From assembly GCA_002319875.1 (NCBI GenBank), contig DCFS01000060.1, positions 1 through 46,997 of the forward strand: 46,997 bases of DNA. The letters run 5' to 3'. The notes beneath the pieces were generated by a model, which was not told the origin of the DNA, searched no databases, and saw only the letters and a program-made list of their open reading frames with translations. Below, in pieces: positions 7,325-14,858 of this stretch. This DNA comes from Treponema sp. UBA1798 (GTDB lineage Bacteria; Spirochaetota; Spirochaetia; Treponematales; Treponemataceae). Both the position numbers and the translations under genes were made by a program. Positions within the stretch are counted from its first letter, which is position 1. Every line of letters begins with the position of its first letter.

Positions 7325-8815
7325 ATGGTGAATAACAGTCTGTATAAAAAGAGATATCCATACATAATCCTCTCTGAATTTGTACCCGTTATTTTGTTTT
7401 TCTGCCTTTTCATTCAGTCGGCCGAAGCGCAGTCTGGCGTGCGGCAGCCGCGTTTAAATGCTGACCCGGAAATCATCTCTTTATCACAGAATCTGAATCT
7501 TTCGGATTGGCATTCGCTTTTTCTGACAGCTTATTGCCTTTCAGGCGCTTCCGGCGGGGAAGACGTTCTGCATTCTTTTATTCCTGTTGCTGAGAAACTT
7601 TCAGCCATTACGGTGCACATGGATGAACGCAGAAAAGCGGAATCGGTACTGCAATTTATGCACGGCCAAATTCTCCATAAATATGTAGAACAACAAACTG
7701 GAATTGACGTTCTTCTGGCTACAGGGCAGTATAACTGTGTATCATCAGCAGTACTATATACGATACTTGGAACTGCAGTAGGACTTGATGTTGAAGGTGT
7801 GCAGACATCCGATCATGCATTTTGTTCTGTAAAAATTGGAAACAGTCTGGCAGATGTTGAAACAACAAACATGTATGGATTCGACCCCGGAAGCAGAAAA
7901 GATTTCCATGATTATTTCGGAAAAATAACAGGTTTTGCGTATGTGCCTCCGGGAAATTACCATGATAGAACTGCCATAAACCGCAAAGTACTGTTTTCTC
8001 TTATAATATCAAACCGGATTGCACAAATGGAAAGGTCTGGACATTATGATGATGCAGTCGGCCTTAGTATTGACAGATGGGTTTTCCTGGGGAATGATTC
8101 TACTTCAGCTTTTAACGAAGCGGTAGGGGAAATGGTAAATTACGGAGCTCAGCTGGTTAAAACGGGAAATGAAGAGCAGGCGCTTGTCTGGTCCGACGAA
8201 ATTATCAGGAACTATGGTCCGTATCCGAGACAGACAGAGTTTATATCGTATGCAGTAAGTTCACTTATTGCAAAATTACTTCGGCAGAATAAAATCGGTA
8301 CGGCACGTTTCCGATTGGAGTCTCTTCGTCCTCAGCTGGATACAACAACTGCAGAAAACCTGGCCGCTGCGGTATCGGATGCTGAATTAGTTGCTGCTTT
8401 GAACAAAGTTGAAAAAGATAATAACGAGGCAGTTTTTTTGCATACATTGAACGATGCCAGACTGACTGGAACCATTCCGGAAAAACGTATCCGGGATATA
8501 GAAATAGCGTGGTATCTTTACCGGATAGATTATATTGCACACGCTGACGGGTGGAAAGCTGCATATATCGCTGCAGTCCGGATTCTTATGACAGCCGGCA
8601 TCGACAGCCGTCTGGAAAATGCACGTATTGTATGCCGATCAAATTATATCACGGATTTGTATAATGAAGCGGCGGCGGCATACAATAACGGACAATACAA
8701 TAAGGCTCATGCTGTAACAGAATCTGCTATTGCTGAGTTTCCTGAAGTGCAGGCATTCCAGACACTCATGGAAAATATCAAACAGGCGCTCGATAAGGAT
8801 AGTATACAAAGGTAA
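7325..8815 (+). CDS. Secreted transglutaminase-like protein with C-terminal helical repeats
   Basis: A 496-residue protein with a signal peptide (hydrophobic core about 14-32, ending SAEAQ). A thiol-protease-like triad is visible: Cys138 in YNCVSSAVLYT, His164 in TSDHAFC and Asp177 in LADVETT. This is the transglutaminase/SirB1-like arrangement. The C-terminal part (from about 225) is helical, and its last 40 residues (YNEAAAAYNNGQYNKAHAV) look like a TPR. I infer a periplasmic protein acting on peptides or peptidoglycan; no substrate is known. It stands alone between two long hairpins and has only a weak AGAGAA upstream of the ATG. The neighbouring M15 peptidase is consistent with a cell-wall role. 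Confidence 0.75.
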   Translation: MVNNSLYKKRYPYIILSEFVPVILFFCLFIQSAEAQSGVRQPRLNADPEIISLSQNLNLSDWHSLFLTAYCLSGASGGEDVLHSFIPVAEKLSAITVHMDERRKAESVLQFMHGQILHKYVEQQTGIDVLLATGQYNCVSSAVLYTILGTAVGLDVEGVQTSDHAFCSVKIGNSLADVETTNMYGFDPGSRKDFHDYFGKITGFAYVPPGNYHDRTAINRKVLFSLIISNRIAQMERSGHYDDAVGLSIDRWVFLGNDSTSAFNEAVGEMVNYGAQLVKTGNEEQALVWSDEIIRNYGPYPRQTEFISYAVSSLIAKLLRQNKIGTARFRLESLRPQLDTTTAENLAAAVSDAELVAALNKVEKDNNEAVFLHTLNDARLTGTIPEKRIRDIEIAWYLYRIDYIAHADGWKAAYIAAVRILMTAGIDSRLENARIVCRSNYITDLYNEAAAAYNNGQYNKAHAVTESAIAEFPEVQAFQTLMENIKQALDKDSIQR

Positions 8816-8832
8816 TGTATACTATCCTTATC
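8792..8832. terminator. 17 bp perfect hairpin across the stop codon
   Basis: GATAAGGATAGTATACA (8792-8808) and TGTATACTATCCTTATC (8816-8832) are exact reverse complements with a 7 nt loop that contains the TAA stop. No T tract follows on either strand. It could stop transcription, protect the 3' end or bind protein. It shares ATACTATC with the hairpin at 7282. Confidence 0.6.
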
Positions 8833-8918
8833 GCCAGAAAGTTGCAGCCTGTCATTTTGAAACCGGCATGCTTTGTTCCAGCAGGAATTATTATACTATC
8901 TGTTGTTCTTGTCCCTTG

Positions 8919-9107
8919 TCACACGGATATGCCGTTTGCCGCAAGCCATGTTTTCAGAGCCTGCTGAGACGAGCCGGCGCTGGAACCGCAGATTGCAAGT
9001 CCCTCTGCGACATGTGCCTGGGAACAGATCTTTTTTATATCACGTTCGCTTGCCCCATTGCTATCAATATCTTTGCCATATAAGTTTCCTGTCTGTACCA
9101 ACCCCAT
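8919..9107 (-). pseudogene. Flavodoxin remnant (C-terminal part)
   Basis: The minus-strand reading encodes about 60 residues that resemble the end of a flavodoxin: LYGKDI where flavodoxins have FSGKTI, then SERDIKKIC and GLAICGSSAGSSQQALKTWLAANGI. The last segment matches the usual GLAI-G...-WL--GI finish. The N-terminal two thirds, including the phosphate-binding loop, are absent. No ribosome-binding site fits the ATG at 9107, and upstream frames are closed. The pocket residues PFxTSGGS expected after GKTI are missing, so it is probably dead. A flavodoxin between an aldo/keto reductase and an iron alcohol dehydrogenase would fit a redox cluster that has decayed. Confidence 0.5.
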
Positions 9108-9216
9108 AGCCTGTTTAGATCAGGGGATTCTCAGAGAGATATTCGGTAAGTTACATTCTTTTTTCCTTCATGTATCTTATCCATAAATAATCACTTCATT
9201 ATTTGTACTAAAATGC

Positions 9217-10383
9217 TTACAGGCACATTCTGAAGATCTTTTCGATATCCTCAGCAGCCAGCGGCTGGAACGCATACATGGTTCCTCCCTGTACGGCTTT
9301 TTCTGCCATAATCTTAAAATTACTGGAGTCGATGCCGATTTCCGTAAGCGTACTCTGCAGCCTAAGTGTATGAAACAGGAAATCTTTTACCATTTCAATG
9401 CTTTTCTTTGCAACTTCCATCTGTGGAAGAGTGGCACCGATACCGAACACATTCACCCCGAACTGATAGAACTTACTGACCGTTTTATCATTCAAGGTGT
9501 ATTCCATCCAGCGCGGAGTCAGAATAGCGAGTCCCAGACCGTGAGTTATGTCGTAAAATGCGGATAACTCATGTTCCATAGGATGGCAGCTCCATGCCTG
9601 ATGTTTCCCGCCGTCGACAAATCCGTTGATGGCCCAGGAACCCGTCCACATAAGATTTGCGCGCGCTTCATAATTTTCAGGTTCCTTGATGGCAACTGGC
9701 GCATAGTTGATGACCGTCTTCATCAGCACTTCCATAAAACCGTCGAGCATCTGCAAATCCTGATCCATATTGAAATATACTTCCATAATGTGGGAAAGCA
9801 TATCTGCCGCACCGCATGCCGTCTGATGTGCGTTCACCGTATAGGTGTTTGCCGGATCAAGAAACGACACCTTCGGCTGCATCAGCGGAAAAATCAAACC
9901 GAGTTTCTCTTTTGTTTCAGGGTTACTGATAACACCTCCCGCATCCATCTCGGAACCTGTTGCGGCAAGCGTAAGTACTGTAATAACAGGCAGGCACTTT
10001 TCCACCGGCACTTTCTGCAGCAGGATGTCCCATGCGTCTCCGTCGTAGTATGTCGCGGCTCCTATATACTTGGTGCAGTCTATGACCGAACCGCCGCCGA
10101 CTGCAAGCAGTACGTCGATCTGTTCTTTCTTGCAGATGTCCGCGCCGGCATTAACCGAACTGACCCGCGGATTGGGATCTATTCCGCCCAGTTCAAATAA
10201 TTCAAGACCTGCCTTTTTTATTTCCGCCACGACTCTGTCATAAAGTCCTGTCCTTTTAATGGAACCGCCGCCGTAGGTTAAAAGGACCTTTTTCCCGTAT
10301 TTTTTTAATTCGGGTCCAAGATTTTCCAACTGGTTTGTACCAAAATAAACACGGGTCGGAATGTCATAAACGAAACTGTTCAT
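9217..10383 (-). CDS. Iron-containing alcohol dehydrogenase (YqhD/butanol-dehydrogenase type)
   Basis: This 388-residue enzyme reduces aldehydes with NAD(P)H using a bound divalent metal. Nucleotide-binding glycines are in LLTYGGGSIKRTG and LLAVGGGSVIDCTK. Metal ligands lie in CGAADMLSHIMEVYF (Asp, His), in HPMEHELSAFYD and in ITHGLGLAIL. The sequence after the start, FVYDIPTRVYFG, is typical of the BDH/YqhD branch, which prefers NADPH. The ATG at 10383 is chosen because GAAGGAG lies 6 nt upstream. An ATG five codons earlier lies within that Shine-Dalgarno. An aldehyde-detoxifying or fermentative role is inferred; an AraC-type regulator and an aldo/keto reductase lie 5-7 kb away. Confidence 0.93.
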   Translation of the reverse strand: MNSFVYDIPTRVYFGTNQLENLGPELKKYGKKVLLTYGGGSIKRTGLYDRVVAEIKKAGLELFELGGIDPNPRVSSVNAGADICKKEQIDVLLAVGGGSVIDCTKYIGAATYYDGDAWDILLQKVPVEKCLPVITVLTLAATGSEMDAGGVISNPETKEKLGLIFPLMQPKVSFLDPANTYTVNAHQTACGAADMLSHIMEVYFNMDQDLQMLDGFMEVLMKTVINYAPVAIKEPENYEARANLMWTGSWAINGFVDGGKHQAWSCHPMEHELSAFYDITHGLGLAILTPRWMEYTLNDKTVSKFYQFGVNVFGIGATLPQMEVAKKSIEMVKDFLFHTLRLQSTLTEIGIDSSNFKIMAEKAVQGGTMYAFQPLAAEDIEKIFRMCL

Positions 10384-10863
10384 AAGAATCTCCTTCACAG
10401 AAAATTTGTCTTACTGCTTTACGGTCATTGATTTCCTGCCGTTAAAATACGTCTTCGAATTTAGTCAAAGTTACTGGAGACAAGCTCGAAAAAATCCATT
10501 AGTTTTTCAATCTGCCAGCGTAAATCATGTTATTGTACACCGCAGCAGGATTATCTGTCTGTATTATAGTAACAAATCAGATTGTTCCACGTGTATAGTA
10601 TTTCTGCTTTTTTCTTGCCTGATTCTCTTCAGATGCAATTTTTTTTCTTTATTGTATTTTTCCATGATTGGGGATACATAGATACTACTAATAGTATACA
10701 GGAGGAATTTTACCGGTAAACCTGCTTCCTGTTATCTGAAATCCGCATAGAATGACGTACAGAGTTTTTTATGGTAAAAATTAGTAACATATAGAAGGTA
10801 TTGATTTCTTATCACATAGACATTTTATAGACATAACTTTTTATATTGGAAATATATATTTAC
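10384..10863. other. Intergenic region between alcohol dehydrogenase and tRNA-Phe
   Basis: No supported gene. On the minus strand TTGACT is present about 60 bp before the dehydrogenase, but no good -10 follows at 16-18 bp. A short dyad ATACTA-4-TAGTAT is at about 10682-10697, followed by CAGGAGGAAT, a Shine-Dalgarno-like string with no start codon after it. The segment is A/T-rich and otherwise unremarkable. Confidence 0.4.
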
Positions 10864-10936
10864 TGCCACCGGTTGGAATCGAACCAACGACACAAGGATT
10901 TTCAGTCCTTTGCTCTACCAACTGAGCTACAGCGGC
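10864..10936 (-). tRNA. tRNA-Phe (GAA)
   Basis: Read on the minus strand the 73 nt fold as a complete cloverleaf. The acceptor arm is GCCGCTG/CGGTGGC with G-U pairs. The D arm is GCTC...GAGC, and the anticodon stem AAGGA/TCCTT encloses loop CTGAAAA, anticodon GAA. The T arm has GGTTCGATTCC. The 3' CCA is not encoded, so the CCA-adding enzyme at 43.5 kb is needed to mature it. It stands alone, without other tRNAs or integrase remains next to it. Confidence 0.96.
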
Positions 10937-11010
10937 GCGACATAAAGGACTATATACTTTCATAAGAAAAAAGTCAACAGGGGAAAAATATTTTTTAGTT
11001 TCTGCAACCC

Positions 11011-11039
11011 TTGTTAGTTACACTTTAAATGCTTATAAT
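11011..11039 (+). promoter_or_regulatory. Sigma-70 promoter of the ankyrin-murG operon
   Basis: TTGTTA (11011-11016), 17 bp spacer, perfect TATAAT (11034-11039). The ATG of the ankyrin gene is 6 bp further on, with no Shine-Dalgarno, so the transcript should begin at or very near the start codon. Confidence 0.75.
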
Positions 11040-11045
11040 ATTGAT

Positions 11046-11969
11046 ATGAACTGGCTACTGATAAAATCAGATATACAGGTAAAGTCAGGTATGCCTTTAC
11101 TTTCGGAAATGATTTTGATGAAGCATAAAATAGTGCCACAAGTAGTTAATGCCGGTAGGTCATTGATGCCAGATGCACTGCCTGAATATTACAAAATACT
11201 TTCCACTGCCACACATGTGATTATTGCTGACGATGAATTTGCAACTGATAATGTCCACTTTCCTGAACAGTCCAGAAACCAGAATTTTTTACTTGGCTTT
11301 TTACTGGGCAAGGAAATTCCTGTTTTTTCGGTAACAGTAAAGACTTCAAAAATGCTGGCTGAAAATGTCAGATTTTTTGAGACAGAAGAAGAAATGGCCT
11401 GTGCACTTAATGCCAGTTTTAATTCTTTGCTCGAAGCTGAAACCCGTGTAAATGCGCTGAATCAGCTTATGTGTGGTGGAATTCCGTTTACAGCGGGCAG
11501 CTTTGCTCATTATATTGAAAAAGGCAGGTATGATATATGCCAGTTGTTTTTTCTTGCCGGGATGGATGTCAATACCCGTGACGAAGAAGGTACTCCGATG
11601 CTGAGTATAGCGACCCGATCTGAACATCCCGATATTGTAAAGTGGCTTATCGAAAAAGGGGCTGATATAAACGCTGTTTCAAAAGACAGAGGCTATTCTG
11701 CAGTTATGGATGCGGTATGGAAGAAAAATTCTGAATTAACCGGGCTGTTTATTTCTCATGGGGCAGACCTGTCGTTTGTTAGTAAAGAAGGTCAGTCTAT
11801 CTTTGTTCTTGCAGTTGGGATAGGGGATCCTGGAATATGCAAAATGCTGGCTGAAAATGGTGCAGACCCGAGTATAAAAGATTCTATGGGAATGTCCGCA
11901 TATGAATATGCGAAATTGTTTAAGAAAGATGATATTATAACGGTACTGGAAAAATATTATAAGGAATGA
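11046..11969 (+). CDS. Ankyrin-repeat protein with Rossmann/TIR-like N-terminus
   Basis: A 307-residue cytoplasmic protein. Residues about 1-125 alternate strands and helices (TATHVIIADDEF, LLGFLLGKEIPVFSVTV), which resembles a TIR or nucleotide-hydrolase-like alpha/beta fold; this is my reading of the pattern, not a motif match. Residues about 150-305 contain four ankyrin repeats, seen in DICQLFFLAGMDVNTRDEEGTPMLSIA, DIVKWLIEKGADINA, ELTGLFISHGADLSF and GICKMLAENGADPSIKD. It begins with a leaderless-type start and runs into murG 10 bp later, so it heads a cell-envelope operon. A partner-binding role is likely from the ankyrin repeats; no function is known to me. Confidence 0.8.
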   Translation: MNWLLIKSDIQVKSGMPLLSEMILMKHKIVPQVVNAGRSLMPDALPEYYKILSTATHVIIADDEFATDNVHFPEQSRNQNFLLGFLLGKEIPVFSVTVKTSKMLAENVRFFETEEEMACALNASFNSLLEAETRVNALNQLMCGGIPFTAGSFAHYIEKGRYDICQLFFLAGMDVNTRDEEGTPMLSIATRSEHPDIVKWLIEKGADINAVSKDRGYSAVMDAVWKKNSELTGLFISHGADLSFVSKEGQSIFVLAVGIGDPGICKMLAENGADPSIKDSMGMSAYEYAKLFKKDDIITVLEKYYKE

Positions 11970-11979
11970 TAAAAGAGTT

Positions 11980-13122
11980 ATGCATACAGTTGTTTTTACT
12001 GGTGGTGGAACCGGCGGACATATCTATCCGGGACTTGCCGTTGCGGATGAATTGAAAATACAGGCGGAGAAGAACGCAGATGTTATTCGGATTGTGTGGC
12101 TTGGTTCATCTTCCGGTATGGATAGAAATATACTTGGACAAAAGACTTTATCCGGAACTCATACCACTATTGATGGATTTTATGGTATCCCGTCAGGAAG
12201 GTTCCGCCGGTATTTTTCGTTGAAAAATCTGACTGATATTTTCAGGATATTTGGTGGTTTTGTTGTTTCATTCTTTATATTGTTTAAATACAAGCCTGAC
12301 CTCCTTTTTTCAAAGGGTGGTTTCGTAAGCGTTCCGCCGTGTCTGGCTGCCAGACTGCTCAGAATTCCGGTGTATACCCACGAATGTGATTTTACTCCGG
12401 GACTCGCAACAAGAATAAACAGTCGTTCTGCGCGGCATATACTGGTATCATATAAAGAAACAGCTGCATTTTTTTCTGCCTCCTGTGCAGAAAAGATAAT
12501 TGTCACGGGTAATCCTGTACGTTCTGTCTTTTATAATGCTGACGCAGAGGCAGGTCTGCGCTTTCTCGGACTTGAAAAATCTGCTTTAATAAAACCGGTA
12601 TTGCTCGTTTTGGGTGGAAGTTCCGGAGCAAAGCAGATTAATGATCTGATACGGCAGAATATCGACTGGCTATGTGCCCATTTTATTGTCATACATCAGA
12701 CGGGAATGAATGCTGATATCCGGCAGGATGGGCAGATAAACTATAAGCCATATCCTTTTATTTATGCTGAAATGCCCCATGTTATGGCTGCTGCTGATAT
12801 TGTCCTCAGTCGTGCAGGGGCTAATTCTCTCTGGGAATGTGCAGTCCTTGCAAAACCGCTTGTATTGATACCGCTTTGCGGTTCTGGTACACGAGGTGAT
12901 CAGATTGATAATGCCAGATTTTTTGCGGAAAGGCATGCCGCATCCGTGCTTACAGGAGATGAAGCTACATCAGGCAACCTGAGGAAAAGACTTGAGATAT
13001 TTGAAGATTCTGAAAACCGGCGGCAGTATGCAGCTGCTTGCAAAAAACTGACAGAAGGCAGGCAGCCGGCGGCCTTTATAGCGGAACTTTTATATAAAGA
13101 CCTTGCAGGGGATCGTATATGA
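11980..13122 (+). CDS. murG: UDP-GlcNAc:undecaprenyl-PP-MurNAc-pentapeptide GlcNAc transferase
   Basis: MurG adds GlcNAc to lipid I to give lipid II on the cytoplasmic face of the inner membrane. The 380 residues have the expected length. The G-loop TGGGTGGHIYPGLAVADEL opens the N-terminal domain. The middle loop is LLFSKGGFVSVPPCLAA, and the donor-binding C-domain has VLGGSSGAKQIND and ADIVLSRAGANSLWE. PLVLIPLCGSGTRGDQIDNA binds the UDP-sugar; most MurGs have a P-x-A-x-x-x-H-Q version of this, so the CGSG...GDQ form is slightly variant. The ATG overlaps no neighbour and AAGAG precedes it closely. It is followed by cvpA with a 4 bp overlap. Confidence 0.96.
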   Translation: MHTVVFTGGGTGGHIYPGLAVADELKIQAEKNADVIRIVWLGSSSGMDRNILGQKTLSGTHTTIDGFYGIPSGRFRRYFSLKNLTDIFRIFGGFVVSFFILFKYKPDLLFSKGGFVSVPPCLAARLLRIPVYTHECDFTPGLATRINSRSARHILVSYKETAAFFSASCAEKIIVTGNPVRSVFYNADAEAGLRFLGLEKSALIKPVLLVLGGSSGAKQINDLIRQNIDWLCAHFIVIHQTGMNADIRQDGQINYKPYPFIYAEMPHVMAAADIVLSRAGANSLWECAVLAKPLVLIPLCGSGTRGDQIDNARFFAERHAASVLTGDEATSGNLRKRLEIFEDSENRRQYAAACKKLTEGRQPAAFIAELLYKDLAGDRI

Positions 13123-13601
13123 TTTTTTCGGCAATTGATATACTTTTTATACTGATATTATTGCTTTTTGCTTTTATTGCAGCAGCAAAAGGCTTGATTG
13201 CAGAATTTTTTGGAAAGGCTGCACTTTTTTGTGGCATTGGGGCATCTGCCATTTTTTACAGAAGATTAGCTCCTTATATTCAAAAATTCATTAACAAAAT
13301 TACAGTCTCCCGTATTATTTCATTTCTTGTTATTTTTATAGTAGCGTATCTCTGCGTAAAAATTGTGCAGAGTATTATAGCCCGTTTATTTTCCGGTGAA
13401 ATACTCGGAAGTCTTGATCATGCGCTGGGATTCCTTTTCGGTGCGGCAGAAGGTTTTATTGTTATAACATTTATCATTATACTTATGCTTGTTCAACCCT
13501 GGTTCCGATTTGATTCTGTGCTTTCAGGCAGTTTTTTTGTTTCATTACTTCATTCTCTGACAAATGCACCTGCAGATTATGTAAAGGGGATTGTGGCCTG
13601 A
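13119..13601 (+). CDS. CvpA-family membrane protein
   Basis: A 160-residue integral membrane protein with four hydrophobic segments (about 5-25, 30-48, 62-85, 100-125). The N-terminal FSAIDILFILILLLFAFIAA followed by KGLIAEFFGKAALF is typical of the CvpA/colicin V production family. The family takes part in envelope maintenance and, in E. coli, in colicin V export; the molecular role is unclear. It overlaps murG by 4 bp (ATGA-type junction), and its stop overlaps the start of the next gene by one base, so it is translated within the operon. Confidence 0.85.
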   Translation: MIFSAIDILFILILLLFAFIAAAKGLIAEFFGKAALFCGIGASAIFYRRLAPYIQKFINKITVSRIISFLVIFIVAYLCVKIVQSIIARLFSGEILGSLDHALGFLFGAAEGFIVITFIIILMLVQPWFRFDSVLSGSFFVSLLHSLTNAPADYVKGIVA

Positions 13602-14842
13602 TGTTTGACAATCTGCTTTTTCAGTCAGCCGGCGATTTACTGGCAGATGATATTGTCAATGATAAATTGCCAGGAGCACTTCTGTTTTCTGGTCCTCTTT
13701 CTTCAGGAAAATTGACTTGTGCTCTTGAACTGGCACGTATTCTGTCTTGTAAAAAAAGTCCACAGGGAAATTGGTTATGTACATGCCAGTCGTGTCTTCA
13801 GCATAAATCACTTTTAAGTACAAATGTACTTTTAGCCGGTCCACGGGACTGTTTGCCAGAAATTCTGTCGGCCAGTCATACTCTGCTTACAGCTGTTTCT
13901 GAAGGAACTCCTTATATAAAAGCCTCACGGTATCTTTTGGTTCGCAGTATACGAAAACTTACAATGCGTTTCAGTCAGATACTTTGGCAGGATGACGACA
14001 GACTGTCTAAAATAGCAGCAGCTGTTTCTTCTATAGATGAATACCTTGAGGAACTTGATTTTCCCAGAGAATTACCTGACTTAGCAGATCTTGGTAAAAT
14101 ATGTGATGAGGTGGCGAAACTGTGCCAGAAGCTTCAGAGTGGTTTTATGTATGACTCTCTGCCGGTTATTCAGGTACGAAATGCTTCTGCGTGGGCTCAC
14201 CTGTCGGTCAGCAATGGAAAAAAAGTGATTATCTTTGAGAATGCTGAGCAGATGCTTGACAGCGTACGTAATGCTCTGTTAAAAATTCTGGAAGAACCAC
14301 CGTCAGATACTATTTTTATTCTTACTACTGCGAGACGCGGGGCTATTATTCCTACTATTTTATCACGCGTACGTACTTATTCTTTTCAGGAACGTACAAA
14401 AGAACAACAGAACGAAATAATCAGCCGGGTGTTTCATGATGATATAAACGAACATGCAGCAAGTTCGATAAGTGATTATCTGCAAACATTCCTTCCTGTT
14501 TCACCTGTAGAAATAAAAAAAGTTGCACATGAGTTTTTTACGACAATTGCCCGTTCTGGTATTCCGGATATCCAGCAGATCATAAAAAGTTGTTGCAATT
14601 TTGATCCCCGTATTATTTTAAAAATTTTTCTTGTTGAGCTGCAAACATATCCATGTCGATTGCTGGAGACTGCTGCAGGATGTGAGGTCGCGGCTGAATG
14701 TTCAGATTCGCTCAGAAACTGCTGGTTAAACATTGTTATCTATAATCAGACCCCGGCTGCTGCTTTGGAACAACTTGTCCGGACACTTTCAAAAATAAAC
14801 GCTGAACATTCGAGAGTTTTTGCCGCAGTTATATCAGTGTAA
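13601..14842 (+). CDS. DNA polymerase III delta'-like clamp-loader subunit
   Basis: A 413-residue AAA+ family protein. Features seen: the clamp-loader P-loop region GALLFSGPLSSGKLTCALELAR (Walker A variant GPLSSGKLT, about 33-41), the zinc-module remnant CKKSPQGNWLCTCQSC (about 50-65), and VIIFENAEQMLDSVRNALLKILEEPP, the Walker B and sensor region of HolB. The EEPP...ILTT...LSRVRTY series is diagnostic for delta'. About 70 extra residues lie between the zinc module and Walker B, longer than in E. coli HolB. It probably helps load the beta clamp. It sits in the murG operon with one-base overlap to cvpA. Confidence 0.85.
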   Translation: MFDNLLFQSAGDLLADDIVNDKLPGALLFSGPLSSGKLTCALELARILSCKKSPQGNWLCTCQSCLQHKSLLSTNVLLAGPRDCLPEILSASHTLLTAVSEGTPYIKASRYLLVRSIRKLTMRFSQILWQDDDRLSKIAAAVSSIDEYLEELDFPRELPDLADLGKICDEVAKLCQKLQSGFMYDSLPVIQVRNASAWAHLSVSNGKKVIIFENAEQMLDSVRNALLKILEEPPSDTIFILTTARRGAIIPTILSRVRTYSFQERTKEQQNEIISRVFHDDINEHAASSISDYLQTFLPVSPVEIKKVAHEFFTTIARSGIPDIQQIIKSCCNFDPRIILKIFLVELQTYPCRLLETAAGCEVAAECSDSLRNCWLNIVIYNQTPAAALEQLVRTLSKINAEHSRVFAAVISV

Positions 14843-14858
14843 GGGCGGGAGGCATATA

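Noticed and set aside
9571..10200. Open frame of 209 codons opposite the alcohol dehydrogenase
   Set aside because: Mirror of a conserved gene; residues such as repeated His/Cys/Arg are typical of antisense reading.
10406..10681. Open frame of 91 codons upstream of the alcohol dehydrogenase
   Set aside because: Composition is that of A/T-rich noncoding DNA, no Shine-Dalgarno, and it would occupy the dehydrogenase control region.
10864..10936. tRNA-Phe as an integration site for a mobile element
   Set aside because: No duplicated 3' tRNA end, integrase or foreign-looking segment lies next to it.
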